The notes beneath the pieces were generated by a model. It did not search any database. It was not told the DNA's origin and saw nothing but the letters and a program-made list of their open reading frames with translations. Shown here in pieces: positions 32,961-45,628 of a stretch of 64,000 bases of DNA. Each line of letters opens with the position of its first letter. Positions within the stretch are counted from its first letter, which is position 1. Where the stretch lies: NCBI RefSeq assembly GCF_000003815.2, contig NC_049986.1, forward strand, positions 15,701,702-15,765,701. The letters run 5' to 3'. Position numbers and translations under genes: made by a program. The DNA is from Branchiostoma floridae (lineage: Eukaryota; Chordata; Leptocardii; Amphioxiformes; Branchiostomatidae).

Positions 32961-34049
32961 ATGCCACTTTGCACTTCTACGATCTGAAATGAACGAACAC
33001 ATTGGGAAAACGTTTACCATTTTCCATCCCTACATCTGCCTGTAGATCATTTGTTATTGTAAAGGCTGATTCTGGATACTGAGAAGTAGTGAATGTCATC
33101 TTCAACAGAGAACTATATCCATCTAGTCTTAGTGTACTATACTTATTGTCATCTTCATGTGAAAAATCCGCCAATCTTTGTATAGATTACATATATGATT
33201 AAACTGTACTAAAGTGGTACATAGTGATACCGCATTATGCACCATTATTATACAAAAGTTGGAGTAGATCTGGAGAAATAAATGACATGTTTAGCTTTGA
33301 TGATTACTTAAAATCTCATCATTGAAGTATTAAGGTATTCATGACTATACCTCCGAGCCCTTCATGGTTGGGACAAATTTTAGATCAGCAAACTAGCATC
33401 GCGAACTCTCTTAAGGGGCATTTGCGTTTAGACAGCGGATTTCCTGTTTCGTCTATTGCTGATACTTTTATTACTCTTGATTGCTTCAAGCTCAGTGTAT
33501 ACTCATCTAGAAAAACAACGACAATATGTTATGTACAAGACTTTACACCCAGGATTGATAGTGCCCCTCCGTGACCCATATTGACAACTGTTCACCTTGA
33601 ACAATGGGTGAACCCGACAATGGAATTCCGGGCTCATGAGCCTCCTCACCCCTAAATCGTGATGACATGTCGTTCCGCATGATTAATGCGCACAACTAAT
33701 GAAAAATAATCCCAACCACGGAAAAACCTTCAACTATGCCAGCGGACGTGGATGGAAATGTAACAACTAAAAAGTCTGGTCAGGGTCCTGTAGTAACCCC
33801 ACACCAACATAACAGCTTCGTTACATCAGGTGTTTTGAGCATGCAGACATTTCATATATCCCATCCTGGCTTCGCAGAGAGTGATTCATCAGTTTTATGG
33901 AGGCTGTAGCCAATCGGAGATGCTATCATGGTAATACGCTGTTTTTCTGATCAGGTTCAGGCAACTGTCATCCGATGTCAACGTTTTTTTAGCTGATTAG
34001 CTGATTCAGAAACTTCTGGTGATTTCAAGATGACAGCCTCTCTCTCAAA

Positions 34050-34290
34050 CACGCGCACATACGTACACACGAACACACATACGCACAGAAACACACACAC
34101 ACACAGACACACACATACATACGACGCGCACACACATACACGCGCGCGCGCGCACACATACGCACTCGCGCACACACACAGAACGCGCACACAGTCACAC
34201 ACACACACATACACACACGCACATACATGTACACACACGCACACACACGCATAATATCATACACACACGCACGCACACACACAGACGCCA
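34050..34290. repeat. (CA)n-rich microsatellite
   Basis: Interrupted CA/CG tract of about 240 bp. Open frames across it are low-complexity artefacts. Confidence 0.95.
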
Positions 34291-35329
34291 ACCGTTGAGG
34301 TGTTCAGATTTGAGGATTGGGGTGTTCAGAAATTCATATTTTCCAGTAACTATCGTAGAGTGGAATTTGTTATCACCAAGGACAGTAGGGGCGTCTTCGA
34401 TGGACAGTTTTAAAGAACACTTGCAGATAGATGTGCAAATGTTAGGCGTAGCAGTGTAATATAAAGAGCTGCTGCCGCGCCGAGTGTCTGCGAATCTGGT
34501 GCATTACGTCAAAGGGTGCTTGAGTACTTATATCGGGTATATAGATAAAGAAGATGGTGTCTTACGCTGAAGGACAGTTATACCAGTTATGTAGATTCAG
34601 AAACAGATACAGACATACTGTCTTCAAAGATGCCGTTTCCTGTAACGACATTCATTCCAACAGATAATTCCAGCCATATTTCGTTTCTGTCCAAAAGAGC
34701 GATGATCCCCGGGCCGCTACCTCCAGAAATTTTGTCCATAAAACTGAAATATATATTTTCCTTGATATTTGTAAAAACAGTTGTAGCTTGCGGCATCAAT
34801 GACGTCATCATCATCAAACACATGATAGTAAGCTAGAGATTTCTGGCACATCTTAAGTTCTTACTTCTTGCTTGCGGAAATGAATTTGACGTCACGAAAT
34901 TGCCACCATGACAACCGTTGAAACACATGAATCAGTGGTACAGGAAACCTTGGGCCGGTCACGGTCCCCGGCGGGAGTGGAATAACTCGGAATGCTTTTG
35001 TCAAAACGGAATCTCGCTCCATTTTGTCTCAATTAGACCAAGAATGGCGATGTTTTCGGCATTAACGTTTCTTAAACCGGCAAGACGTGGTGTAATTTGA
35101 CGTGATTGTCGTCCCATGAGGATGCGCAAGCAGTCGGCACATTCACTTCTTTAAATGCTACTTACGCAGGTGTTTCACTGGACGGCGATCACAAATTGCG
35201 CCAAACAACTTTGAAAATTTGAACAAATCCACAATTTAGCGCAGCCCGGTGAGATAGTACATAAACGCAGAAAATACAAAATGTGGATATACAAAATACG
35301 TTTCCTTGAGTAAGTAGACTTGTTAAGGT

Positions 35330-35560
35330 CGTAGGGGCACTGAGTTGTTATTCACTGTGTCCAAGACATGGTACTGGAAGGTGGAGCCAAACCTTCTACT
35401 TTCACCGCCTTTTACCTCCCCAACCAAAGTCAGGTACCCATTTTCACACCTGGGTGGAGTGAGGAAAGTGCTTTTGCCAATTAAGGACACAACGCATAAA
35501 CCATGCAAGAATGCCAAGAATCGAACGATCCGAACCACCACCATAGCCATTCATTCGTCC
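35330..35560 (-). repeat. tRNA-derived SINE
   Basis: On the minus strand GTTCGATTCTTGGCATTC (B-box-like) is followed by GGCAAAAGCACTTTCCTCAC and GTACCTGACTTTGGTTGGGG. It matches the design of the SINE at 4728-4950. Confidence 0.55.
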
Positions 35561-35994
35561 ATTCACGCTTTTGAATTCGAAATAATATTTTCAAAGAATG
35601 ATTTAACTATGATTGAGGTCTTTGGAACGTTTCCAGGGAACGTCAAGAAAGTTCTGCATGATTGATACTCGTAAGGTACGGGTCATCAGTGTGGTCGCCA
35701 TCAATCCCAACCGCGTGGCTGTTTCGATAAAAGACTGACACATGTTTACTAGTTACGCTGTGACAGCGCGCATTGCTGTGGTGCGGACAGAAAAGGTGTC
35801 TCTGATCTCGGCTCTTTCTACAAGAGATAGAGAGAGCTCCCTCTAAGAAATTCCACCGCTATCTCAAGGCTCTGACTGATTCTGACATCAGTGCAACCAG
35901 CGCAAACCGGTTCCTACGTAAAAATATGCCCCAGGTGCTTTCCCAACAGAGACAGAGACGTGGTACTTTTCCTTGTACTAATGTGACAGTTTGT

Positions 35995-36085
35995 AGCCGG
36001 TGCAATGGCCAAGTGTGTAGAGTTTTCACCTTGCGGTTGGTAGATCGTGAGTTCGATTCCCGACACAGTCATACCAAGACTTAAA
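35995..36085 (+). repeat. tRNA-like sequence, probable SINE head
   Basis: TGGCCAAGTGTGTAGAG (A-box-like) and GTGAGTTCGATTCCCGACAC (B-box-like) lie about 35 bp apart, as in a tRNA. No clean acceptor stem or 3' CCA-proximal pairing was seen, so a SINE is more likely than a functional tRNA. Confidence 0.5.
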
Positions 36086-36889
36086 ACTTTTACATGCCGC
36101 TTTCTCCACATATCACTCAGCATATGGGAAAGACTATGGTTGTTAAACACACACCACTACCAGTGGAACAGCTCCCTGCTGTCAGCCTCCTTCATAGCCT
36201 TGTAAGTTTGCCGTGGTAGGGCAAAACTCCCTTCCTCGGCAAACTCTCTTCCCGGCGTAAGAGAACCTAAGCCAACTTTGAAACTAGCAAACCAGCGCCC
36301 CCAACAAGACCCCCACCCCCCGTTAGAAGTTTGAAAGGAGGCTACCCAGATGTAGTGATTGCACAAAGTCGTGTGGCCCAAGGGCAATCAAAACGGAGTT
36401 GGGCGAAGCCCTATGCACCATCTGGCACGGGACGCACTTAAACTAATGACAGATTTTACTTTGCTAGTTTTCTTTAACAAGAGAGGGGTGTCTCTAGTAC
36501 TGTACAACATGAGAGTAATTTGGACCACCGCCAGGACAAACTATGGCCATTATCTCCATCAGCGGCAGCAGGAAATTGAAGTTATGACTCGAGATCATAT
36601 TTTGTATGATTTGTCGCCCACTTTTGTAAACCACAGGGGTTTAAGAAATGATACCGGGAATTTACTTGGCAAGGAAAAGAGCACGTGCGTGAAATATTAG
36701 CGGCCACTTGGGGAGTGTGGTTAGAGGGCCTGGGCGGCACTAGGAGAGTAATTTGGGTGGGGCACTTTAGTGAGAGATTGTGATGTATGTGGATGATGCG
36801 AAATATTCAAAACCATGGCTCCTGAGACTGGTAAATAGTCTCGATTCCTTCACGCTCCAAATTCAAGATTAAAAACGCGATGTACGTTT

Positions 36890-37090
36890 TACCAGTTACG
36901 CTTCTGGGCCCAACTACTTGATTTCTGGGAGACCCGGTTCAGATCCTAGGAAAGGTCTTCGGTTGGGGCTCCATCTGTCTTTCAGTAGGAACGTAAACTG
37001 GAGTCCCATGTTGGAGGAGGTGCATCGTGCACGCTAAAGGGCAAGGACTAGCAACCACTCCCTGTGAAAATGACACTGAAACAGCAAGGA
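36890..37090 (+). repeat. tRNA-derived SINE
   Basis: GACCCGGTTCAGATCCTAGG (B-box-like) is followed by GGTTGGGGCTCCATCTGTC and GTGCATCGTGCACGCTAAAG, ending near ACTGAAACAGCAAGGAAAC. It resembles the 32785 copy. Confidence 0.55.
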
Positions 37091-37189
37091 AACTTGTTGA
37101 CCATTATAATAAAAACATTTCTATCAAAAAAGAGCTATCTGACGCTCAAAATTGACCATAACAACACGAGATATGAAAACCGAACGTTC

Positions 37190-37300
37190 CGCTGCAGGAC
37201 CCCAGAAAGCTGCTTGGGGGTCCATTACCGAACTTGACCATCGTTTACCCATGTACCACATATCATATAACAATCCATTCCAAAGCTTCTCTAGTTATGC
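37190..37300. repeat. Unclassified interspersed repeat leading into a CA tract
   Basis: GGGGTCCATTACCGAACTTG, CCACATATCATATAACAATC and CTTCTCTAGTTATGCGACAC match in order with 57990-58200 and partly with 44840-45110. Confidence 0.5.
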
Positions 37301-37325
37301 GACACACACACACACACACACACAG

Positions 37326-37357
<32 letters not shown>

Positions 37358-37362
37358 GCATA
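37301..37362. repeat. (CA)n microsatellite
   Basis: About 30 CA units with one interruption. Confidence 0.95.
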
Positions 37363-38531
37363 CAAGAAGAAGAGAGGGACCGAGGTAAACCAGTGAAACT
37401 TTTACGACCCTTTTTATTGTCCAAAGTGAAACACCTGTAAACAGTACATCACGATTATGATATACTAAACGTCAACGTACCACTTCTTTTACAATCGATT
37501 TGACCATCATTTTAACCGATAAGTTTTAAACCGAGGACTGTTACATCAATATGGAAAGCTTTACATGACGTCATGTGGAATACGCCTCCTCTCGAAGTAA
37601 TGCGCGAAAGTGGGTCACGGCGAGATCCATATTTCCTTCACCTCCCCATCAACCCGATATGGAAGCTGTGGGGGTCAGGCGGGGTCACCGGTGCACAACA
37701 CAGCCGCTCATTCACGGCATACTTTCCCAGCCGTATCCCTTTCACACGGACGCTATATTCCCGCAGATTTGTGGAATTGTTGTCAGCGTTGAGTCGTCGA
37801 TATGACGGCGCGCAGGAAACTACGGGAGAACAATGTGTCTTGTGCATGTATCGCCCACGGCAATATCGACTGCGTCTGGCCTTTTCTTGTCTGGAATTTT
37901 TTTTCCTACAAGACGTTTCGTTTTCTTTGTTTTCTGGCTGACTCAATTCATCGTCTGATTACCTTATCAAAAATGTCATGTTTGCGCGCGCGCGTTTGTT
38001 TGTTTCTTTGTTTGTTATTTGCTTGTAAACAGCATAACTCGTGAAGTTAATATTTGGTATGATGGTAGGGGCTGGAAAAGAGAGGAATGGTAAGATTTTT
38101 TCCCTCTGGTGGATTTCCATGGTACTAGCTGCGGCGAATCAACATCATCATCATTATCTTCGTCATCATCATCATGCTTCATCGACTGGTTTCTGTCTCT
38201 GCAGTTGTTGAAACGTCCTGCAGTTGCAGTCAGTCTCTCTTCATCTTCTTCTGCTGTAATTTGCATCATGCAAGCTTCATTATCTCTTGGAGTTTTTTCT
38301 ATTGCATGAATACCTCGTCCTCTGTGCCATAAGCGCGCTAAGCATGGGACATTCAAACGTGAACAGCAACTTTATATCGCGCATGCGCAGACGCCTGTGA
38401 CACCGGGGGAGTCGTATCTTATGGAAACACTGAGAATAGACTGATAGCTCGGTGGGACTTTCGCTGTGTAGAGACGACAGAGCACACGTCACGTGACTCC
38501 GGTCTGCCCACCTGTTATCCTGTCTTGCTTG

Positions 38532-38758
38532 AGGTGCGCTCCCACCGCACTTGTGTCAAGCTTGCGTTACTGCGGGATTCGTTCACGGTGTCACTGTTTC
38601 GTTATTTTTTCCGACTTTTTTATAATTTAGATATTGCGTAATACGTAGAAGTATGACTTAGAGGACGACAAAATACACAAAAGGTTAGAAAATTCGTTGA
38701 GTATCCTTCGAACCCCGCAGTGACGCAAGCTTGACGCAAGTGCAGTGAGAGTGCACCT
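38532..38758. mobile_element. MITE family C, GCGTCAAGCTTGCGT-type ends, copy 1
   Basis: Long inverted arms: AGGTGCGCTCCCACCGCACT and AGTGCAGTGAGAGTGCACCT, continuing through GTCAAGCTTGCGTTACTGCGG and its inverse. The interior has TTCGTTGAGTATCC and GTATGACTTAGAGGACGACA. Copy 2 is at 49803-50043. Confidence 0.8.
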
Positions 38759-38799
38759 TTACTGCGGTCGTAATCTAGGCCCTACTACGACATCGCTGC

Positions 38800-38970
38800 G
38801 GCCTAATATGATATTTGACGCTCAACGAATCTCATGGATTGAAAAAAAAAAAATTCGTTTGTATTTTGTTTTCTTTTAAGTCATTTCTTTACATCTTGCA
38901 TGATATTTTGATTGTGAAAGAAGAAATAACTTCGCTATATTCACTCCGTCATCAACCCGATAAGACAATC
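38800..38970. repeat. MITE family C core fragment
   Basis: ACGCTCAACGAATCTCATGG, then TTTTAAGTCATTTCTTTACA and TCTTGCATGATATT form the core shared by family C. It directly follows the element at 38532, with a CGCTGCGGCC-type arm at 38794. Confidence 0.6.
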
Positions 38971-40119
38971 GACAAGGGGATTAACGTTTTCTGAAAGTGG
39001 TTACATGTACCGAAACAAAGACGTCACATAATTTTGTCAATGTTGTTGATATGTCTAGTCTCACAACGCCTCTAAACATTCCGTCCGTTAGGGTACGTTC
39101 ACATGCACTTGTGCTTGTATTTAAATCCGAATGAGTTGCGTATTTTCTATTCTTTTACTGGGTAAAGTTTGCAGCCGAAATATCGTTTTGTCTGTTCGAT
39201 AACCATGCTACACAATACTACTTTCCAGCAAACTTGATCTAAATCAAAAATGCGAATATGCAATTGAATACTATTATACACACAAATATGAGCGGCACCT
39301 AGACTTATAAGACTCAGAAAGGGCCTGAGAAAGTTCGCTTGTTGAAACATGGCAACCCAAACCGTTGATCACACCCGACGTTAATGATGAAATCATCTCT
39401 CCGTTTCGCTGCCGTCGCTGTAAAAACTTGCAAATGCTCACGTCTTGGTCTGGCAATGAGACGCCAGCAGGGGTCAAGTGGGGTCAAGTTCAGCCCTCCG
39501 CGGACCAATGAATCATCGTCGTGCCTCCCTCCCAGGCGAATGACGATGTGAAGGAATTTTTCAAATTTGGAAGTCCCGATACGCTTTTTTTTCCTTTATC
39601 ACACCCACATCATTGTGAAACAGCGTGGTGCGTTTGTCTCGCGATAGTTGGTGTGTTTCAGAGGTAGTTTACAAGGCGTTCCTTGCTCACCGTTATTGTG
39701 CTCTATCCTGCAACGTAGTGGCCGTCAGCCTGTTTTGTGCAGTCCGTGGCTTGAAAAGGTACCTCGCTGGAACGACCATACGACTTCTCTTGTAGAGAAC
39801 ATTTTTGTTGTTTTAGAAAAACTGCCATTTTGTCGCACTCCAAAATTCTTTACAGTTATCTTTGATCTGTGATTCTAAAATCGTTTTTGTAGCGCTCTGC
39901 CATTTTCTTCGGTTGAGCTTTATACCCAGAAGCTCCGTAGGACCTTGTAGGCTATTCTACCACTAACAGGGCGCTGATTTCAAACGACGACGACCTTGTG
40001 GCCAGATCTTAGTTCAAGTGGATGCGATCAGATCTTTTACCCCCGGAAGAAAAAAGAGAGAGATAGTGGTGTTTCATTTTGACATTTCCCGCGATTAGAC
40101 CGGCTTGCGGATCGAGAGC

Positions 40120-40336
40120 ATGTTGTCTCACAGCGACCACCACGGGCAGAGTAACGTGGCGTACTACACCCAGGACTGGCACCCGGCGAACCAGCTCCCG
40201 CCGCCTCCCGCCGCCGTGACACAGGACTACCACCACCACCACCCGCACGGCTACCATCAGAGCGCCGCCGGCTACAGCTTCCAGGCCGAGCCGGGATACA
40301 TCTCCCGAGTCAACGCCTGCACCTGGCCTGGCTTCG
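40120..40336 (+). CDS. First coding exon of an unidentified gene with His/Pro/Tyr-rich N-terminus
   Basis: ATG at 40120 is preceded by an in-frame TAG at 40096. It opens a 72-residue frame starting MLSHSDHHGQSNVAYYTQDW, with PPPP and HHHHPHGYH runs and ending NACTWPGF, then a strong donor (G|GTGAGT). The exon is clearly more GC-rich than its surroundings. Such low-complexity N-termini are common in developmental transcription factors, but no DNA-binding domain is visible and no matching downstream exon was found up to 64 kb; gaps at 46040 and 53697 may hide some. The antisense open frame over the same bases looks like a shadow. Confidence 0.55.
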
Positions 40337-42190
40337 GTGAGTCCGTGGTCTTCTTCTCTATCTGCTATTGTTGAAGCAAGGAGCTTTCGTGATGAAGCTT
40401 CTTGGGCTTGGTTGTAGAGATATCTCCCTGAAGTTGCAGCACGTTGGCGGCAACGCTGTGCGCGATTTGACAGAGCGAATTTCATCGACGAAATGAATCT
40501 TTTACACTTTGTGTCTTGTTGTCTTTTTATTCTGTACCTGTATCTGTGTCTATAGAGCCGGTATAACCGCCCTTCGGCGTAACACACCAGCTAGACGCAT
40601 GCAACGTACGTTTTGCACTAGTGATATTCCCATTTTAATGTAAAGAGATGCACACATCCAATTTAGGACGCCGCCAAAGTCCAGTTTCAGTGAGACACTC
40701 GCTCAACAGTTCAGTTGCTGACGTCCATATTGCTGAGTCTCTGACAGACTGAGTTTTGTTGTGGCTTAGTCCAGTGCGCGACCTACTACTGACTTTGTTG
40801 CAAATACTGCGTATGTGCTCTCTTATGCAAGTCAGATATGTTACCAAGCGAAAGTACCGAGACATTTCCGACTTTGAAGGACCATCCTTCATACATTGCC
40901 TGGTGCGTTAGTTAACGCTCACTCTCACGCAACTATAGCGGAGTGTATGAGAGTTTACTCTGGTGTACTGGTGTATGGTTGCAATCTACATTTAACTTAC
41001 ATATAATATTTTATATATATGTATACATCCACGGAAGTACCCAGGCTACATCCTTCATGAGCTCTAGAGTTGCCGATAAAATGCGAGTCGTGGTTTCAGT
41101 ACTGATTCTGTGTGCTGAAAAAAGCATTTTCGATACGATCTTATGGACTCAATGTATCTTTACAAGTACATCTCTATGCATATGGTGCAACCGCTCATAT
41201 ATTTGAACCAGAATATCTGGTAAGTGCACCGCGAGCTATGTAAGACCTACTCTAGCGAAAACTGACTTGTGATAATAGTTTCCCACGTACACGACAAGGA
41301 ATGCTTTGTTTGACAGTTAGAACTGTTTAAGTTCTAAACATGTTCTTCAAAACTTCTCGGGTCAAAACGGTAACTGTGCGTGTGAACTTTGTTACATGTT
41401 TTGATGCCTGCGTTCGCCTCCACATCGAACCATTTACAACCACAGGTTTGGGGAAAGAATACTAATCAATAGTTGCATTGTGAAGCTATTTATCCCCTAT
41501 TGATAATCCTCACATAGACAAGGAAACGTTTGTGAATGATTTTAATTTAGTTTTAGACGTACCAAAATGCCTCCATCTATTGGTAAAGCTTGTCTTCTGC
41601 CTCCTACGTCTGGCTGTAGTCTGTAAACGGTTGGGTCTACCATGTTCAGGGTAATTCTTTCACCCTACATGAACTGGTGTTCCTTTCTTATTCATACTTA
41701 TCCACAATCTTACAACGTAAATCAAGTTTGATATAATAATCTTGAAAAATAGTGTTTTTGACTTGCTGATAATCCAAGAAACGACATCTCAAGTCATGGT
41801 TCTACGCGAGAATCTATCGACCGCACTGTATGACCAAAACTTATGGTCGACCGGTCCTACCACTTCGGGCAAATTTTTTTTTTTTACTTTAAGTGAAATA
41901 AGAATGATAAAACGATTTGAAAACAGCAATAAAGATCCGATCTGCAATCCACAGCAACGACGAAGATAAACAAAATAAACAGGATTTAGGACTCGTATCT
42001 TTGGTTTCTGGCCTTCCTCTAAGACTTTGGTGAGATAGACACTTGTTGATTTACGTACATATGTCGATATAAGACGTAAGCACAGATAGCAAAAGCGTCA
42101 GACGGTAGAAGGGTGCGTTGTTGAGGCGCGGGTGTTGCCAGGCACGTGCGGACACTCGTGGTGTGGGTGGGAGATAGCTGGTTAGTTTGG
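40337..42190. other. Intron or spacer, little recognised
   Basis: It contains a family C core fragment (40440-40545: GCGATTTGACAGAGCGAATT and TTTTACACTTTGTGTCTTG). Otherwise no feature was recognised. Confidence 0.4.
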
Positions 42191-42208
42191 ATGAATGGTT
42201 TAGGATTA

Positions 42209-42496
42209 GGGTGGTACAAAACCGTTCTTTCTTGTTGGACCGGTCCGGAAAAAAACAGACCTGAAGAAATTCAGTAAACGGATGTTGAACCAAATTATAC
42301 GGGCAATAGCGACTATAGAGGAAGAGTTGATAGTCAAGTTTCTACAGTCAGACTTGGTCAGAAGCAGTTAGAGTTGTTTACGTGAAGATAGGATACTCCA
42401 CCAGATTCCTTTGTAGCGAAATGGGCCATTGTTTTGAGTGTTGCCCATTCCCAGGTTCAGGTCCGGACCTAAACCTGATCCTATGGATCTGGACCG
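42209..42496. mobile_element. hAT-like MITE remnant (related to 2747-3173)
   Basis: GTGGTACAAAACCGTTCTTT, TTGTTGGACCGGTCCGGAAA, AACAGACCTGAAGAAATTCA and later AGGTCCGGACCTAAACCTGA match the 2747-3173 element in reverse order. The ends are degraded. Confidence 0.7.
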
Positions 42497-42697
42497 TACC
42501 TCTTATAATCAATTTCATGTTAAAACATTGCAATAGCCCTTAAGACAGGAGCGTGTTGCGATATCTTAGAAATAACACTGAAATCCTTGGAAAAATCAAA
42601 CAGTTAAAAGACGCACTATGAAGGGTACGGAAGAGTTCTTTGGCCGATCAGTCCTGCATCTGTCTCTGTTTCGGGAGCTATACTCACCATTCAAAGG

Positions 42698-42776
42698 TTA
42701 GACTCAGGCTGACGAAACCAAATCCTGACAAAGTAGAAAGTCCAACAAAATGCCTTAAAGCCAGCCTGAGTCTAGC
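42698..42776. repeat. Short palindrome
   Basis: GTTAGACTCAGGCTG and CAGCCTGAGTCTAGC face each other across about 50 bp. Confidence 0.55.
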
Positions 42777-43630
42777 CTCTGCCTAGAGAGTAGGTATGTT
42801 TTGCACTATCTTCCGATCAACTTCGTCTACTGGTGCGAGAAGCTGCATTGTCGGTTCTGAAGTTGTTTTTCTTTATAATTCAAATTACGTCTTTTAGGTG
42901 TCGATGAAACTTTACCGAAATGTTGACAGCACACCAAAGTGTGGTGTGATAATCCTGATCTCGGATGAGATGTCATCTTCTTCAAGAAGAATATTAATCT
43001 CTACTACAATAAAGCTAGATACTGGTGGCATATATCGTCATTGTCATTGAGCGGCGCCTTTTGATCTGTAGCGTCAGGCTTCTCTTCGAAGGGCGCTTTG
43101 TTCTATAATTGTCTTCAGGAACTATTTTTGATTTGTAGTATCAGACTATTTTTGAGAGAGAGGGTCTGGGTTTTTTTCATTCACAGGAAACGTTTTTCAA
43201 GTGTAGCATAGCTATCCACTATGAACTATGTTTGTCTATTGTATGAAAGTAAGTGTTTGCGACGATTCGGATACTAACTGTGTGGCAAGTATTAATGTAT
43301 TTGTCGGGTTAAAGGTGCGTCTCATATGACAGAAGAGAAGAGATGTTTTTGTTCACACGAGTCCGGTATCATGTCAGAGCGGGGGGTTTTAGATAATCGT
43401 CGCAGTGGGGGAGACAAGTTTGCCCCACCAGAGACTTGATAAAGGCACTCACGAAAACTACAAACAAGTGAAATGATCCATACAACTATGTACCTGTTTT
43501 CTATGAGGCGGTGAAAGGGACAAGTGGTCTCGAACCAGTTTTTGATCTCTGTAGAGCTGCTCTTCCATTGGTCGTGACAATACGTACATGCACAGTGGTC
43601 TTTGTCTGGCTGCATAGGTTCCTGGAAAAA

Positions 43631-43720
43631 GTAGAAATTGGCCAAAAGTTTAGCCAAAGAAATCAGTGGGCCACAGAGTACAGTTTGCAACCATGCTATG
43701 TCTGTTTGGCCAATTTCCAC
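43631..43720. repeat. Short palindrome with GTAGAAATTGGCCAAA arms
   Basis: GTAGAAATTGGCCAAA and TTTGGCCAATTTCCAC are inverted 90 bp apart. The same arm sequence occurs near 57893-57913. Confidence 0.55.
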
Positions 43721-44379
43721 TCTTCTTTAGCAACAGCGTATGGAGTCTGTTTAACTAAGACTACGTACAGTACTAGTATTTACAGTTGGTCATGAGTCTA
43801 TTGTACTTGTAGTGCAGTTTATTTTCCTTCACTTCGTCGCTCTCATATCGAGAATTGGGTCAGAAATGCAGGGTTCACTGTTTGGTGCAAGGTCTTTTAA
43901 GATTTAAAATAAGATATCACCACACAAACCGTACATTGACAATGAAATGGTAGAAAACAATACACATAGCTAAAATGCTAAAATAATGAATTACAATTAT
44001 GTGAAATTTTGGGCTACAATTTCAAAATCACCTACTTTTTTCCACAGTCGAGAACTTCACTTTCTACCAGATTCCCCAACCCTCTCAAACGAAAGTGCAG
44101 AGTTAAGTGGCAGTATCAAGGAAAAGAACGTAGATTGGGGAAGATAGACACATCAAAACGAGGTCAACACTTTAAGATCACATCTTCCCGACCTTGCCCT
44201 TACTGAAGCTTATTAACCTTCTCAGTGCATTGATTGTTGTTGATGATGTTCCTGTTCTGCCATTTTTCTTTGGTCTGATTGTGCCAAATCATAGTTCTTG
44301 ACTTTTATTCCATTTCTCAGATGTTTTTCTCGTGATTTTTTAAATCGAAAATGTCGACGTGCATCAATTAGAATTCATC

Positions 44380-44605
44380 TATCCCTCGGCCTGACTGTAT
44401 GGCCGTTGGGGCACCACAGAAGATCTAGCAACCAATTTTTCCCATCCTTCTCGGTTTTCTATTCTTCTTGATATGTTCATTCTCTGACATCATCCTTCCA
44501 TCTTCTCCGTTGCCTACCTCTCTTTCCTCCTCTCAGAACGGTTCCTTCCATCATGGTTTTGACTAGTCCTGGTGACCATGTGACACGTGGCCGTACCACT
44601 TAAGT
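44380..44605 (-). pseudogene. Decayed LINE C-terminal tail
   Basis: The minus-strand frames, with frameshifts, give LKWYGHV and, further on, KTMMEGTV, RRWKDDVRE, NREGWEKLVARSSVVPQRP. This is the conserved tail of a reverse transcriptase ORF, as at 28938. Confidence 0.6.
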
Positions 44606-44839
44606 TATATTTTCTATACTGCGGTTATAAGGTCTTCATCATCAACTAGATTGCCATGCTTACACATTGAAGCACTGTGTGTTTTTTTACATTTTATGTA
44701 GTTATCATCTGTGATTTCATCATGTAGTACTATGAGAGGGCAACTATTACAGGTGCTTCTGCCATTGTTTTGTCCCGCGTTTTACATTGTAAAAAAAATC
44801 AAATGAAATCAAAACCAAATCGAAATGATACATCACTGT

Positions 44840-45110
44840 TTGTATGGAATAACATTCACAGCTTCTCGAGTTAGGCTATCCACCAACAAGTGCTCAAATG
44901 CCGCAACAGCACCATAGGAAAACGCTAGGTACACCGTTTTCGGTCCCTCCTTTCTACAACCGCTACAAAGTACAAACCTACCAAAAAGCACAAAATTCCA
45001 TTTACAATTTCTCGAGTTATATGCTATTAACCTACATAAAGACCCATCACACTATGGAATGACCGAAAACATAGCCTTCTTGGCAGAGGCAAAAATAAGG
45101 AGATTGTTCT
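44840..45110. repeat. Unclassified interspersed repeat
   Basis: Two related halves carry TTCTCGAGTTA, GAAAACGCTAGGTACACCG / ACCGAAAACATAGCCTTCTTGGC. The latter string recurs at 58178-58200. Confidence 0.45.
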
Positions 45111-45342
45111 GGTAAGTTGTTCCATCCGAGCTAGAGATAGACTTTTTCAGATATTTCCCAAACAGCTGTGGTCGCTTTCCTTACTCAGCTAACTCGTGAC
45201 GTCGCGGCTTTTGCCCCACTTGGTTCCAAAATGACGAAACGTGATCTTTGTGTTTTTTGCCACCGCAATATGCTGAGTATCGCTGACATGCTTCCTCTTG
45301 CAGCGATCTCAGGAATTCTTTTTTCCCCGGTGAGTCATGTGC

Positions 45343-45628
45343 GGTTTGTAGACCGAACCAGGAGTCCTGAGTTCGAATCTTTCAAGAGGTGGATTCTCTC
45401 TCTTGTGTTAACCTGTCTAAGAAGACAATGTTTTATTTCTACATTTGCAGGCGATTATGTTCTTATGAAGTCGTTTGTAGACCGAACCTGGAGTCCTGAT
45501 TCGAATCTTTTACTTTTACGGAGTGGATTCTCAATCTTATAAAAACCTTTCTAATACGTTTACAGCAGAGTTAAGAAAATGTTTCAGCTCTACATTTGCA
45601 GGCGATTATGTCCTTATGAAGTCGCTAG
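45343..45628 (+). repeat. Two-unit tandem duplication, about 130-150 bp
   Basis: GTTTGTAGACCGAACCxGGAGTCCTGA and later CTACATTTGCAGGCGATTATG occur in both units. The unit start contains a B-box-like GAGTTCGAATC, so a tandem SINE or tRNA-like piece is possible. Confidence 0.65.

Larger units (their letters stand above)
32079..40119. other. Gene-poor region, mainly repeats
   Basis: No exon with family-level similarity was found. It contains SINE-like segments (32785, 35330, 35995, 36890), CA tracts (34050, 37301) and family C MITEs (38532 onward). Open frames here are short or lie in the repeats. Regulatory DNA for the 40120 gene may lie in the right part but nothing specific is recognisable. 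Confidence 0.5.

Noticed and set aside
34025-34291. Cys/Val- or Thr/His-rich open frames
   Set aside because: Translations of a CA microsatellite.
34587-34823. 78-codon minus-strand frame with VFTNIKENIYFSF
   Set aside because: No family could be recognised, no clear splice sites, and it is close to random-ORF length.
35995-36085. Functional tRNA gene
   Set aside because: A- and B-box-like motifs are present but no convincing acceptor stem was seen; SINE origin is more likely.
37573-37946. Overlapping frames of 102-122 codons on both strands
   Set aside because: Composition and frames are not coding-like and no conserved motif is present.
40009-40587. 192-codon minus-strand frame
   Set aside because: Antisense to the GC-rich exon at 40120, whose plus frame has a better start and donor; Val/Arg-rich shadow.
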